Origin: Burkholderia sp. Bp8992
GTDB taxonomy: Bacteria; Pseudomonadota; Gammaproteobacteria; Burkholderiales; Burkholderiaceae
NCBI RefSeq assembly: GCF_003853705.1
Contig: NZ_QTQI01000035.1
Span: 1 to 63,156, forward strand
Direction: 5' to 3'
DNA: 63,156 nt
The notes below the pieces were generated by a model that saw only the letters and a list, made by a program, of their open reading frames with translations, was not told the DNA's origin and searched no databases. Below are positions 46,843 through 56,022 of the stretch, piece after piece. The number at the start of each line of letters is the position of its first letter. Within the stretch, counting starts at the first letter, position 1. Made by a program: the position numbers and the translations under genes.

Positions 46843-48111
46843 ATGAATACATCAAATACTTCTCAAAGCGAGATTATCGATCTCCCTCCGCTTCCCGCGA
46901 CCCTCAATCCGTTTCCAGAATATGCCAAGCTGGCGGAGCGAGGTCCCGTGGTCCGGGTCAGGACGCCTGTTGGAACGGAGGTCTACCTGATCACGCGCTG
47001 GGCGGAGGCGATCGAGGTTCTCTCCAATCCCCTGATTGCAAAAGGTTCAGACCATATTCAGGCAGCCCTCGCCGCGCAAGGCCGCAGTGGGCCGGGCGCA
47101 GGGACCCCGATCGCCGGCTCTCAGGCTGGAAACCTTCTCAATACCGATCCACCCGATCACACGCGTCTGCGATCCTTGGTGATGCTCGCGTTCACGCCCC
47201 GGCGCCTCGAACAACTGCGGGCTACGGTGGAGCAACTGGTAGATCGTCTGATCGACCAGATGCGTGAAGGTCCCGAGGCAGATTTGATCGCGGATTTTGC
47301 CTACCCCATCGGTATCACGACGATCTGCACCATGCTCGGCGTACCGGAAGGCGACAGGTCCAATTTCCGGCAATGGGCCGAGTGGGCGATGACGCCTGGC
47401 CATAAAGAGCAGGACCATTGTATGGAACTGCTGCGAAACTATCTTGCGACTCTCATCGAATCCAAGCGTGAGGTACTGGCAGACGGCGCTGTTCCCGATG
47501 AGCAGCCTGACCTGCTAAGTGCCATGATTGCCGCGCGCAATGCTTCGAACGCGCTGACAATTGAGGAACTTCAAAGCATGTCGTATTTGCTTCTCATCGC
47601 TGGTCACGAAACCACGGTGGGACTGATCGGCAATGCGCTGTTGCACCTTATGCTGAATCCGGATCAGCAGCGGCTACTGGTCGAAGATCCTACGCTGATT
47701 AAAAACACCATCGAGGAGACGCTGCGTTACGACGGTTCAGTGCCATACACGACATTCCGGGCGACCACGGCAGATGTGAAAATTGGAGATACGGTGATTC
47801 CGGGCGGCAGTTTTGTACAGGTCGTGCTGCCTGCCCTCAACCGTGATCCTGAGAAGTTTGAAGATCCGGGCATCTTCGATATCCGCCGCAAAATCAAGCA
47901 GCACATGGCTTTCGGGCATGGCGTCCATTTTTGTCTTGGCTCTCACCTTGCTCGCCTGGAAGCGCAAACTGCGGTGGGGCGGCTCATGCAGGCATTTCCC
48001 AACGTCGAACTCAGCTGCGACCCAGCGGACATTCCTTGGCTTGGCACGGTGATCCGCGGTGCGCGATCGCTCCCGGTTCGCATCAACGGACAAGAATATA
48101 AGGAGTCCTGA
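46843..48111 (+). CDS. Cytochrome P450 (bacterial class I-type)
   Basis: A 422-residue soluble P450. The I-helix oxygen-activation motif AGHETT is at residues 253-258, ExxR is at 292-295 (ETLR), and the heme loop FGHGVHFCLG places the thiolate at Cys364. It is full length for CYP105/107-like enzymes. It heads an operon with an aldehyde dehydrogenase, an alcohol dehydrogenase and a 2Fe-2S flavin reductase. This suits hydroxylation of a methyl or methylene group followed by oxidation to the acid. O-demethylation with formaldehyde removal is the main alternative. Confidence 0.94.
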   Translation: MNTSNTSQSEIIDLPPLPATLNPFPEYAKLAERGPVVRVRTPVGTEVYLITRWAEAIEVLSNPLIAKGSDHIQAALAAQGRSGPGAGTPIAGSQAGNLLNTDPPDHTRLRSLVMLAFTPRRLEQLRATVEQLVDRLIDQMREGPEADLIADFAYPIGITTICTMLGVPEGDRSNFRQWAEWAMTPGHKEQDHCMELLRNYLATLIESKREVLADGAVPDEQPDLLSAMIAARNASNALTIEELQSMSYLLLIAGHETTVGLIGNALLHLMLNPDQQRLLVEDPTLIKNTIEETLRYDGSVPYTTFRATTADVKIGDTVIPGGSFVQVVLPALNRDPEKFEDPGIFDIRRKIKQHMAFGHGVHFCLGSHLARLEAQTAVGRLMQAFPNVELSCDPADIPWLGTVIRGARSLPVRINGQEYKES

Positions 48112-48113
48112 TA

Positions 48114-49535
48114 ATGTATCGCGGATTCAATGTCAGTGCGGGGCGCCGCGACGTAGCTACGGAATGGTACGCTGTCGAGGACCCTGCCGTCCTCACGCCA
48201 ATAGCAGAAGCGCCGATAACCACGCCGCAAGCGCTCGACGATGCCGTTGCCTCGGCTGCAGCCGCTCTCGGCAGTTGGGCGTCGGACCTCACGGCCCGTC
48301 GCAATGCTCTGAAGCGGTGCGCTGCGTTGCTGGCTGCCAATCTTGAGGAATTTGCCATCCTGCTCAGTCGGGAGCAGGGAAAGCCGCTGCTGGCGGCGAC
48401 ACGAGAACTTCTGTCTGCCAAAGGTTACCTGGAATATTTCGCCGAGAAGAGTGCGCATCAGGAGATCATCCGGTCTGATCCAGGCCGAACGGTTGTGGCA
48501 GTGAGTGCCCCGGTTGGGGTCGTGGGGATTATCGTGCCCTGGAATTTCCCTATTGTGCTTCTGATGATGAAGCTCGGCCCCGCACTGTGGGCAGGGAACA
48601 CCGTGGTGGTCAAGCCAGCACCAACGACGCCGCTGACGACCTTGGCCATCGCAAACCTGTTTGCCGATTGCCTGCCGCCGGGGGTGCTGAACACGGTGAC
48701 GGGTGGCACGGATGTTGGTGCGTCCCTGGTGAGTCATGCTGGCGTGGCGAAGATATCGTTCACCGGATCGACGCCGACCGGAAAGAAGATTATGGCCAGC
48801 GCCGCACAAACCCTGAAACGACTGACGCTCGAGTTGGGCGGCAACGACGCAGCCATCGTCCTTGCGGACGCGGATATCGACGCGTCCGTACCCTTGCTGT
48901 TTGAACGATCGTTCATGAACGCTGGCCAAGTGTGCTGCGCGGTTAAGCGCTTGTTCGTGCATCGATCGCTATACGAGCCGCTGGTGGAGAAGATGGCGTC
49001 GATCGCAAAGACATGGCGTGTCGGTCCTGGATTGACCGATGGCGTGCAGATGGGGCCTCTACATAATCGCCAACAGTTCGACCATGTGAAAGCGCTCTTG
49101 GACGATGCCGTTGCGACGGGCGGTCGGATTGTCACAGGGGGGACGAAGCCGGACGAATGGGCGGGTCACTTCCTGCGACCGGCAATCGTCGTGGATGTTT
49201 CGGACAGCAGTCGACTCGTGCGCGAGGAGCAGTTTGGACCGGCGCTGCCCATACTGACTTTCGACGATGAAGACGAGGCAGTCTCCCGGGCGAATGCCTC
49301 GGAGTTTGGTCTGGGCGGCTCAGTGTGGTCTACCAATATCGGACGTGCGACGGCATTGGTCCGCCGGCTGGAAGCGGTGAATCTGTTCGTGAATCAGCAC
49401 GCAACTCCTCCCGATCCTGCGATTCCTTTCGGGGGAATGAAGTCGAGTGGCTTCGGGTACGAATTCGGTGAATGGGGTCTCGATGAATTCGTAGTGCGAA
49501 AAGTATTGCACAGCCAGACGGGAGGTTTGGCATGA
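48114..49535 (+). CDS. Aldehyde dehydrogenase
   Basis: A 473-residue NAD(P)-dependent aldehyde dehydrogenase. The catalytic Glu lies in LTLELGGNDAAI and Cys in NAGQVCCAVKR (near residue 280); the cofactor fold shows PWNFPIVLL and FTGSTPTGKK. It starts three bases after the P450 stop and overlaps the next gene by ATGA, so translation is coupled. It should oxidise the aldehyde made from the P450 product by the neighbouring alcohol dehydrogenase. Confidence 0.93.
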   Translation: MYRGFNVSAGRRDVATEWYAVEDPAVLTPIAEAPITTPQALDDAVASAAAALGSWASDLTARRNALKRCAALLAANLEEFAILLSREQGKPLLAATRELLSAKGYLEYFAEKSAHQEIIRSDPGRTVVAVSAPVGVVGIIVPWNFPIVLLMMKLGPALWAGNTVVVKPAPTTPLTTLAIANLFADCLPPGVLNTVTGGTDVGASLVSHAGVAKISFTGSTPTGKKIMASAAQTLKRLTLELGGNDAAIVLADADIDASVPLLFERSFMNAGQVCCAVKRLFVHRSLYEPLVEKMASIAKTWRVGPGLTDGVQMGPLHNRQQFDHVKALLDDAVATGGRIVTGGTKPDEWAGHFLRPAIVVDVSDSSRLVREEQFGPALPILTFDDEDEAVSRANASEFGLGGSVWSTNIGRATALVRRLEAVNLFVNQHATPPDPAIPFGGMKSSGFGYEFGEWGLDEFVVRKVLHSQTGGLA

Positions 49536-50644
49536 GCAGGCTGATGAGGGCGGCTATTCTCGAAGGGGTAGGTCGACCCCTGCGCATTGCCGATGACGTG
49601 GAGATCGATGACCCGCGGGCCGGCGAAGTGTTGGTGAGAATCACGCATTGCGGGGTCTGCAACACGGATCTGGCGCTCGCCGACGGCAAGGTGGGCTACC
49701 CCGTGCCAGCGGTGCTGGGTCACGAAGCAGCGGGCACGGTCGCGGCACTTGGTGCGGGGGTAACTGATCTCGCTTTCGGTCAACGGGTCGTGGTCTCCAT
49801 GCGACCGGCATGCGGAACTTGTTACTTCTGTGTGCGCAATCAGCCTGTTTTGTGTGTCGCGGCCGAGAGCCCTTCCCGTACGGCGGGACCCGCCGGCCAC
49901 GATGTGCGCGTTCGGCATCGAGGGACACCGGTGGCTCGGGGACTTCGCCTGGGGGCGTTCGCGGAGTACGTGCTTGTGGAGCGCAGTGGTGTCGTTCCGG
50001 TCCCTGACTCCATTTCGTTGACGCACGCAGCGACGATGGGATGTGCAGTGCAAACCGGTATGGGATCGGTGGCAAACGTGGCCGCAGTGCCGGAAGGCGC
50101 CACCGCTGCCGTCGTGGGGCTCGGCGCGGTGGGGCTCTCGACGATTCAGGCGTTGCGAATTGCACGCGCAGGACTGGTGGTGGGTCTTGATTTCAATGCT
50201 GACCGACGCATTCACGCGCAGAGGCTTGGGGCGAACGCAACGTTCGACAACTCGGCCGCTGGATTTGAAGACCCCTGTCGGACGCTGACGGGGGGGATCG
50301 GTTTCGACTTCGTATTTGATGGGGTCTGTAGTCCTGACAGCTTGAATCTGTGTGCTTCCCTGGTGCGCAAGGGGGGGGTGATCGTCATGATCGGTGTCGC
50401 CAAGCCAGCGGAATCGGTGTCGATCGGAGCGCTGGACATGGTGTTGCGGCAATTGCAGGTCAAAGGGTCCTACCTTGGTAACTGTCATGCACAGCGAGAC
50501 CTTCCGCGATATTTCGATCTGTGCTGCCATCGAGCGCTGGACCTGAGCAGCCTGGTCACGAACGTGAGGCCATTGGAAGAAGTTAATGAGGCTCTTCAGG
50601 ATCTCCGCGATGGCGTTGGCATCCGGACGGTGCTGACAATCTGA
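49532..50644 (+). CDS. Zinc-dependent medium-chain alcohol dehydrogenase
   Basis: A 370-residue MDR enzyme. The catalytic zinc site is shown by CGVCNTDLALADG and GHEAAGTV. The structural zinc loop has cysteines in RPACGTCYFCVRNQPVLC. The Rossmann motif VGLGAVGLST lies near residue 192. The pattern fits the aryl/benzyl alcohol dehydrogenase group. It overlaps the aldehyde dehydrogenase gene and precedes the reductase gene by 20 bases. It should convert the P450-made alcohol to the aldehyde. Confidence 0.92.
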   Translation: MSRLMRAAILEGVGRPLRIADDVEIDDPRAGEVLVRITHCGVCNTDLALADGKVGYPVPAVLGHEAAGTVAALGAGVTDLAFGQRVVVSMRPACGTCYFCVRNQPVLCVAAESPSRTAGPAGHDVRVRHRGTPVARGLRLGAFAEYVLVERSGVVPVPDSISLTHAATMGCAVQTGMGSVANVAAVPEGATAAVVGLGAVGLSTIQALRIARAGLVVGLDFNADRRIHAQRLGANATFDNSAAGFEDPCRTLTGGIGFDFVFDGVCSPDSLNLCASLVRKGGVIVMIGVAKPAESVSIGALDMVLRQLQVKGSYLGNCHAQRDLPRYFDLCCHRALDLSSLVTNVRPLEEVNEALQDLRDGVGIRTVLTI

Positions 50645-50664
50645 TTCAAAGCGGGGAAAATCTG

Positions 50665-51627
50665 ATGACTCAACTCAAGATGCGAGTGGCCAGAAAAGAG
50701 CGGGAGGCAGACGGAATCTGCAGTCTCGAGCTCGAATCGATCGACGGCCAGGCGCTGCCGCCGTTTCGCGCTGGCGCACATATTGATTTCCATTTGCCGG
50801 GCGGCTTGATACGCCAATACTCGCTGTTTGGATCTCCTTTCGATCAGCGGCGTTATCGCATTGCCGTATTGTTGGACGCCAATTCTCGTGGTGGGTCCAA
50901 GGCGGTTCACGAGAGCGTCCATGCGGGAGATGAGGTGATCATCTCGTCGCCACGTAATCACTTTCCGCTTGTCCCGTCCGAGAAGTCGATTCTGATTGCG
51001 GGTGGCATCGGGATTACTCCAATGCTCTGCATGGCTGAGGAATTGAGCGTTGAGGGAAAGGCGTACGATCTGCATTACTGTGTTCGTACTGCAAATCGCG
51101 CAGCCTTTCTCGGTCGACTTGGCGCAGCTCCGTTCGTCGAAAACACTCACGTCCACTTCGACGACGCCTCCGGATCGCAGGGGCCACTTGATCTGGACGC
51201 TCTCCTTGCACACCCGAGGCAAGGTGTCCACCTCTACGTGTGCGGACCGAGCGGGCTTATCGATTCAGTTGTTGAAGGCGCGAAGCGCCACAACTGGCCT
51301 GACGATCACGTTCACTTTGAGCATTTCGCTCCGCCGCCATCGTCTCAGAAACAGGGGGGGCATGGCTTCGAAGTGCGCATCGCAAGCACGGGTCAGACTT
51401 TTCTCATCCTGCCAGAGGAGTCTGTTGCACAGGTCCTGGCCAGAAATGGCATTGATATCCCGGTTTCTTGTGAGCAAGGCGTGTGCGGAACTTGTGTCAC
51501 AAGAGTCATTGAAGGTGAGCCCGACCATCGAGATCTCTTTTTGACAGAGGCCGAGCAGGCGGCCAATGATTGTTTCACGGCATGTTGTTCTCGTGCTCGC
51601 GGACCCCTGCTCGTTTTAGATCTCTAG
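50665..51627 (+). CDS. Phthalate dioxygenase reductase-type flavin/2Fe-2S reductase, likely P450 redox partner
   Basis: A 320-residue oxidoreductase with the order flavin domain (RQYSLFGSP), NAD domain (AGGIGITPMLCM; YVCGPSGLID), then C-terminal plant-type ferredoxin with Cys269, Cys274, Cys277 (CEQGVCGTC) and a last cysteine near 307. This is the VanB/PDR layout. In this operon the only oxygenase is the P450, so a single-protein electron supply to that P450 is likely, in contrast to the usual two-protein chain. GGGGAAAA precedes the ATG. Confidence 0.92.
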   Translation: MTQLKMRVARKEREADGICSLELESIDGQALPPFRAGAHIDFHLPGGLIRQYSLFGSPFDQRRYRIAVLLDANSRGGSKAVHESVHAGDEVIISSPRNHFPLVPSEKSILIAGGIGITPMLCMAEELSVEGKAYDLHYCVRTANRAAFLGRLGAAPFVENTHVHFDDASGSQGPLDLDALLAHPRQGVHLYVCGPSGLIDSVVEGAKRHNWPDDHVHFEHFAPPPSSQKQGGHGFEVRIASTGQTFLILPEESVAQVLARNGIDIPVSCEQGVCGTCVTRVIEGEPDHRDLFLTEAEQAANDCFTACCSRARGPLLVLDL

Positions 51628-51656
51628 TGCGTTCGTTCGCGCCGGTCAGCTCGATC

Positions 51657-51673
51657 TGTCCGCACCCCGAACA
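51657..51673. promoter_or_regulatory. Island operator upstream of the iif-type operon
   Basis: TGTCCG-CACCC-CGAACA, 294 bases before the first gene of the iif-type operon and 29 bases after the reductase stop. The 340-bp leader (51628-51967) contains no gene that I can support; a minus-strand frame ending at 51796 resembles a beta-ketoacyl synthase tail only weakly. Confidence 0.65.
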
Positions 51674-51967
51674 TGTACGTGTGATTCGTTCGGAAAGAAA
51701 AATGATAGACGTATTCTTGGTTCTATCGCCATCGTCAATTTGATGACAACAAGACTCGGTCGGCTACCGAGCGCGTTGTCCGACAGATCAGTGCACTAGG
51801 CGTAATAGCCATTGATACCGCCGAAGGCATAACTGACGGCGTAACGGTGGCACGGATTATCACCTGGGCAGGGGATATCGTGCGGATCGAGTGCGTTGGC
51901 GACAACGCGAGGGTCTCGAGCGATCGCTTGCCTAATTGACCATGACAACATCAAGGAGAGATAGGCC

Positions 51968-53197
51968 ATGGGCCAGACCATCCAGATCGGCTGCGCAGAC
52001 GGCAGTTTCAGCGGATACCTTGCCACCCCGGCTGCAGGGAGGGGGCCTGGGATTGTGCTGTGCCAAGAGATTTTTGGTGTCAATGCCAATATGCGCAAGG
52101 TCGCGGATTACTACGCCGAAGAAGGTTATACCGTGCTGGTGCCTGATCTGTTCTGGCGCCTCTCGCCCGGCATCGAATTGGAAGACCATGGTGAAGATTT
52201 CCAGCGCGCTTTGGGGCTGTGCCAGCAGTTTGACGAGGCCAAGGGTGTGCAGGACGTCGGCGCAGCACTGACGACGCTGCGGCAACGTCCGGAATGTGTC
52301 GGCCACACTGGTGTGCTGGGTTTCTGCTTGGGAGGCAAACTGGCTTACTTGGCAGCATGCAGGCTCGAAGGCGTCGCGTGCGCGGTTGGCTACTATGGCG
52401 TGGGTATCGAGCATGCATTGAGCGAGGCTGCCAATCTCAAGGGCCGGCTGGTGCTGCATATCGCCCAGAATGATGGTTTCTGTCCGCCGGACGCGCAGGC
52501 GGCCATCGTGGAGAGCCTGGGTGGCAAGGAGAACGTCGAACTGCACGTTTACCAAGGGGTTGATCACGCCTTCGCCCGTGCCGATGGTGCGCACTTCGAC
52601 AAGTCTGCGGCCCTGATCGCGCACCAGCGCTCGATTGCAGCACTGCGTGGAGAGATGGGTCCGCATTACGATCTTTCGGCGCTTTGGGACAAGCACTGCG
52701 AGCACGAATTCTTTACTCGCGACGTGGATGCCACCATGGCCACCATGGTCTCCGAGCCGTACGTCAATCACATCCCGACCATGACCGGCGGCGTGGGCTA
52801 TCGGCAGTTGAAGCGCTTTTATCAGCATCACTTCGTGCACGGCAATCCGCCCGACATCAGCATGATCCCGATCTCGCGCACGATCGGCGCGAGCCAGGTG
52901 GTTGACGAGAGCCTGCTCTGCTTTACCCATACCACTGAAATCGACTGGATGCTGCCCGGCGTGAAGCCGACCGGCAGGCGAGTGGAAATCCCGCTTGTTG
53001 GCATCATCAAGTTCCGCGGTGACAAGCTATACCACGAGCACATCTATTGGGACCAGGCCAGCGTGCTGGTGCAGATCGGTCTGCTCGATCCCGAGGGTTT
53101 GCCGGTGGCCGGAGTGGAGACGGGGCGCAAGCTGCTGGATGAGTCGCTGCCTTCGAACACGCTGATGGCGCGCTGGAAAGAAAGCGAAGGGAAGTAG
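51968..53197 (+). CDS. iifA: Dienelactone hydrolase / SnoaL-like fusion, IifA-like cofactor-independent oxygenase candidate
   Basis: A 409-residue two-domain protein. Residues 1 to about 235 are a dienelactone hydrolase fold with the triad Cys120 (GFCLGG), Asp169 and His200. Residues about 245-400 form an NTF2/SnoaL-like domain (YQHHFVHGNPPDI; YHEHIYWDQASVLVQIGLLD split across two strands). Position and order with the next three genes match the iifABCD indole genes of Acinetobacter, where IifA turns 3-hydroxyindolin-2-one into anthranilate. Assignment rests on my memory of that cluster and the gene order. AAGGAGAG precedes the ATG. Confidence 0.7.
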   Translation: MGQTIQIGCADGSFSGYLATPAAGRGPGIVLCQEIFGVNANMRKVADYYAEEGYTVLVPDLFWRLSPGIELEDHGEDFQRALGLCQQFDEAKGVQDVGAALTTLRQRPECVGHTGVLGFCLGGKLAYLAACRLEGVACAVGYYGVGIEHALSEAANLKGRLVLHIAQNDGFCPPDAQAAIVESLGGKENVELHVYQGVDHAFARADGAHFDKSAALIAHQRSIAALRGEMGPHYDLSALWDKHCEHEFFTRDVDATMATMVSEPYVNHIPTMTGGVGYRQLKRFYQHHFVHGNPPDISMIPISRTIGASQVVDESLLCFTHTTEIDWMLPGVKPTGRRVEIPLVGIIKFRGDKLYHEHIYWDQASVLVQIGLLDPEGLPVAGVETGRKLLDESLPSNTLMARWKESEGK

Positions 53198-53257
53198 GCT
53201 GACTGGCATCTCCGCCAGAGCGGGGATGCCGAGATTCACCAAGAAAGAGGAACCATC

Positions 53258-54046
53258 ATGAAAGGACTGCAGGACAAGGTCGCCATCATCACCGGGGGCG
53301 CGACACTTATTGGTGCCGGTGTGGCCCGCGCGTTCGTCGCGGCAGGCGCGAGCGTGGCGATCCTCGACATCGACGTGGTCGGCGGGGAGCGCGTGGCCGC
53401 CGAGTTGGGAGAGAAGGCAATCTTCATCGCCACGGATATTACCAAGGACGATCAAGTCAGCGCAGCGGTCGCCAAGGTTGTGAGTCGTTTCGGAGGCGTG
53501 GACTTTTTGGTGAACCTGGCCTGCACGTATTTGGACGACGGCTTCAAGTCTCCCCGCGCTGATTGGCAGACTGCCCTCGACGTCAACGTGGTGTCCGGAA
53601 TCATGTTGGCCCAGAAGGTTCATCCAGAGATGAAGGCGCGTGGGGGCGGTGCAATTGTCAACTTTACGAGTATCTCGGCAAAGGTTGCCCAGACGGGGCG
53701 TTGGCTCTATCCGGTTTCCAAGGCGGCAATTTTGCAGCTGACGCGCAGTATGGCGATGGACCTCGCGCCAGACCGCATTCGTGTGAACGCGGTGTCCCCG
53801 GGCTGGATCTGGTGCAGGTTGATGGACGAAATGAGCGGTGGCAATCGAGCGGGTATCGACGAACTCGCCACACCGTTCCATCTGTTGGGACGGGTTGGTG
53901 ATCCGGACGAAGTTGCGCAGGTGGTGCTGTTTCTGTGCTCCGACAATGCCAGTTTCGTCACCGGCGCCGACTACGCCGTGGACGGGGGGTATTCGGCGAT
54001 GGGCCCCGAACAGAATGTCCCGCCATACGGCAAGCAGGCCGGCTAA
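53258..54046 (+). CDS. iifB: SDR dehydrogenase, IifB-like indole dihydrodiol dehydrogenase candidate
   Basis: A 262-residue classical-type SDR. The cofactor motif reads TGGATLIG (residues 13-20), the NNAG tetrad is replaced by NLAC, and YPVSK carries the catalytic Tyr and Lys, with Ser in VNFTSISAKV. In the iif pathway this enzyme oxidises indole 2,3-dihydrodiol to 3-hydroxyindolin-2-one. The unusual tetrad may be a subgroup trait. AAAGAGGAA precedes the ATG; the next gene begins 30 bases after its stop. Confidence 0.75.
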   Translation: MKGLQDKVAIITGGATLIGAGVARAFVAAGASVAILDIDVVGGERVAAELGEKAIFIATDITKDDQVSAAVAKVVSRFGGVDFLVNLACTYLDDGFKSPRADWQTALDVNVVSGIMLAQKVHPEMKARGGGAIVNFTSISAKVAQTGRWLYPVSKAAILQLTRSMAMDLAPDRIRVNAVSPGWIWCRLMDEMSGGNRAGIDELATPFHLLGRVGDPDEVAQVVLFLCSDNASFVTGADYAVDGGYSAMGPEQNVPPYGKQAG

Positions 54047-54076
54047 AAATTAACGATATCCTCCAGGAGATATATC

Positions 54077-55318
54077 ATGAGTCAACGTATCGCCATCGTT
54101 GGAGCCGGGCAGTCCGGGCTGCAAATGGCCCTCGCTCTGCAGTCCAAGGGCTACCAAGTGACCTTGGTCACCAACCGCACACCCGATCAGATCCGCGCTG
54201 GCAAGGTTATGTCCAGTCAGGGCATGCTTCACAGTGCACTGCAGATCGAGCGCGATCTTGGGCTGAATATGTGGGACGACACGTGCCCGCCTGTGCAGGG
54301 TGTAAGCCTGACGGTGTTGCAGCCGGGGAAGCCCGGCGAGAAGATGCTTGAGTGGATGGCTTCTCTGGAGCACCCGGGCCAGTCTACGGACCAGCGCGTG
54401 AAGATGCCGATCTGGATGGAGACCTTCGTCCAGCGCGGGGGCGATCTGCGCATCGTCGACGCAGGTTTGGAGGAGCTAGAGGATCTGGCGCAACACCACG
54501 ATCTTGTGCTGCTGGCTGCCGGTAAGGGCGAGATCGTCAACCGTTTCGAGCGCGACGTCGCAAACAGCCCGTTCGATGTGCCGCAACGTGCGTTGGCACT
54601 GGCCTACGTGACCGGTATGACGCCGCGTACGCCGTTCTCACGCATTGGCTTCAATGTGATTCCTGGCGTGGGCGAGTACTTCAGCTTCCCGGCACTGACG
54701 TTGTCCGGCTTATGCGACATCATGGTTTTCGAAGGTGTGCCGGGCGGCCCGATGGATCGCTGGGCAGAGGCCCGCACGCCGGAGCAACATCTGGCCGAAT
54801 GCCTGCGTGTCGTGCGTACTTATCTGCCGTGGGAAGCCGAGCGATGCGAGCAGGTCGAGCTGACCGACGAAAACGGCATTCTCTCTGGGCGCTTCGCACC
54901 GACCGTGCGGAAGCCGGTCATGACCCTGCCGTCGGGACGACATGTGTTCGGAATGGCAGATGCGGTGGTGGTCAACGACCCTCTTACGGGGCAGGGCTCC
55001 AACAACGCTTCCAAGTGCTGCAAGGTCTATCTCGACGCGATTCTTGATCATGGCGATCGACCGTTCGACGCGGAATGGATGGAAGCCACCTTTGCCCGCT
55101 ATTGGGAATACGCGCGTCACGTTGTCACCTGGACCAATTCGATGTTGGCGCCTCCGCCCCCGCATATTCTTAAACTGTTCGGCGCGGCCAGCGAGTCGCC
55201 GGCGTTGGCGGCACGCATCGCTAATGGCTTCGACAACCCGCCGAGCTTCTTCCCTTGGTGGACGGAGGCGCAAGCGTGCGAACAGATGATCGAGCAATAC
55301 GTTGGACAGGCAGCCTGA
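54077..55318 (+). CDS. iifC: Group E flavoprotein monooxygenase (styrene/indole monooxygenase, StyA/IifC type)
   Basis: A 413-residue FAD-dependent oxygenase of the StyA/indole oxygenase family. It has an N-terminal GAGQSG dinucleotide motif (residues 9-14), lacks an NAD(P)H domain as expected for two-component enzymes, and carries the conserved DPLTGQGSNNASKC segment near 305-318. It uses reduced FAD from the adjacent reductase to epoxidise indole or styrene-like double bonds; here, by context, indole at C2-C3. AGGAGATAT precedes the ATG. Active homologues commonly give indigo from indole. Confidence 0.9.
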   Translation: MSQRIAIVGAGQSGLQMALALQSKGYQVTLVTNRTPDQIRAGKVMSSQGMLHSALQIERDLGLNMWDDTCPPVQGVSLTVLQPGKPGEKMLEWMASLEHPGQSTDQRVKMPIWMETFVQRGGDLRIVDAGLEELEDLAQHHDLVLLAAGKGEIVNRFERDVANSPFDVPQRALALAYVTGMTPRTPFSRIGFNVIPGVGEYFSFPALTLSGLCDIMVFEGVPGGPMDRWAEARTPEQHLAECLRVVRTYLPWEAERCEQVELTDENGILSGRFAPTVRKPVMTLPSGRHVFGMADAVVVNDPLTGQGSNNASKCCKVYLDAILDHGDRPFDAEWMEATFARYWEYARHVVTWTNSMLAPPPPHILKLFGAASESPALAARIANGFDNPPSFFPWWTEAQACEQMIEQYVGQAA

Positions 55319-55319
55319 C

Positions 55320-55814
55320 ATGAATGAATTACCGCAAATTGCCCCTGAGCCGCAAGCGCTGCGCCGGGTGTGCGGACGCTACGCAACTGGCGTGGCGGTG
55401 ATCGGAGCCTGCGGACCTGAGGGGCGGTTGGTCGGCATGACGGTCAATTCGTTTGCTTCGCTTTCGTTGACGCCGCCGCTGATCCTGTGGAGCCTCGCAT
55501 TGCATTCGCCGAACGCTGCACTGTTCGCGCCGGGGGAACGCTTCGGTGTGAGCATCTTGCGAGCTGGGCACGGCGAGCTAGCTCGGCACTTCGCAAGATC
55601 GTCACCCGATAAGTTCACTGGCGTTCCGCATCAGCGTTGCGAGCGAGGCGTTCCCTATCTTGAAGAGGCGCTGGCACAACTGGCTTGTCGGGTAGAGCGC
55701 GCCGATCCGGTCGGAGATCATCTGCTGATCGTCGGTGAGGTCGAGAGGGTGGCTGTGTGTGAAGGTGAACCATTGGTGTTCTACGGCGGCGACTTTGTCA
55801 GCCTGGCGGCTTGA
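55320..55814 (+). CDS. iifD: Flavin reductase, StyB/IifD type
   Basis: A 164-residue flavin reductase of the HpaC/StyB family: VCGRYATGVAVIGA, then GMTVNSFASLSLTPPLILWS with the flavin-binding serines, and GDHLLIVGEVERV near the end. It makes free reduced FAD with NADH for the monooxygenase encoded directly upstream; the start overlaps closely (TGACATG). It is the last gene of the iif-type operon. Confidence 0.93.
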   Translation: MNELPQIAPEPQALRRVCGRYATGVAVIGACGPEGRLVGMTVNSFASLSLTPPLILWSLALHSPNAALFAPGERFGVSILRAGHGELARHFARSSPDKFTGVPHQRCERGVPYLEEALAQLACRVERADPVGDHLLIVGEVERVAVCEGEPLVFYGGDFVSLAA

Positions 55815-56022
55815 TCAAGAAGCGCAGGAATTTCGCAGAAGGACCACCCGTGAACTCGCACGCTCGTGCGAGTTCCGGCTTCCCTCTATCGAATGTTGCC
55901 TCGACCGTCGAGTCCTGTTTTTACAGATGCTTTAGGGTCGGCCCTGCCAGGGGTGTCGTCTCGTTCCGGCGAGCGCCGGCATGTGCTCGTGATGTACGTT
56001 TGTAGCATGAGGAGACACGATC

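Noticed and set aside
51796-51967. Minus-strand frame ending in AVSYAFGGINGYYA that recalls the C terminus of a beta-ketoacyl synthase
   Set aside because: Only a short tail matches loosely, there is no body of the protein, and the frame overlaps the start of the iif-type operon.
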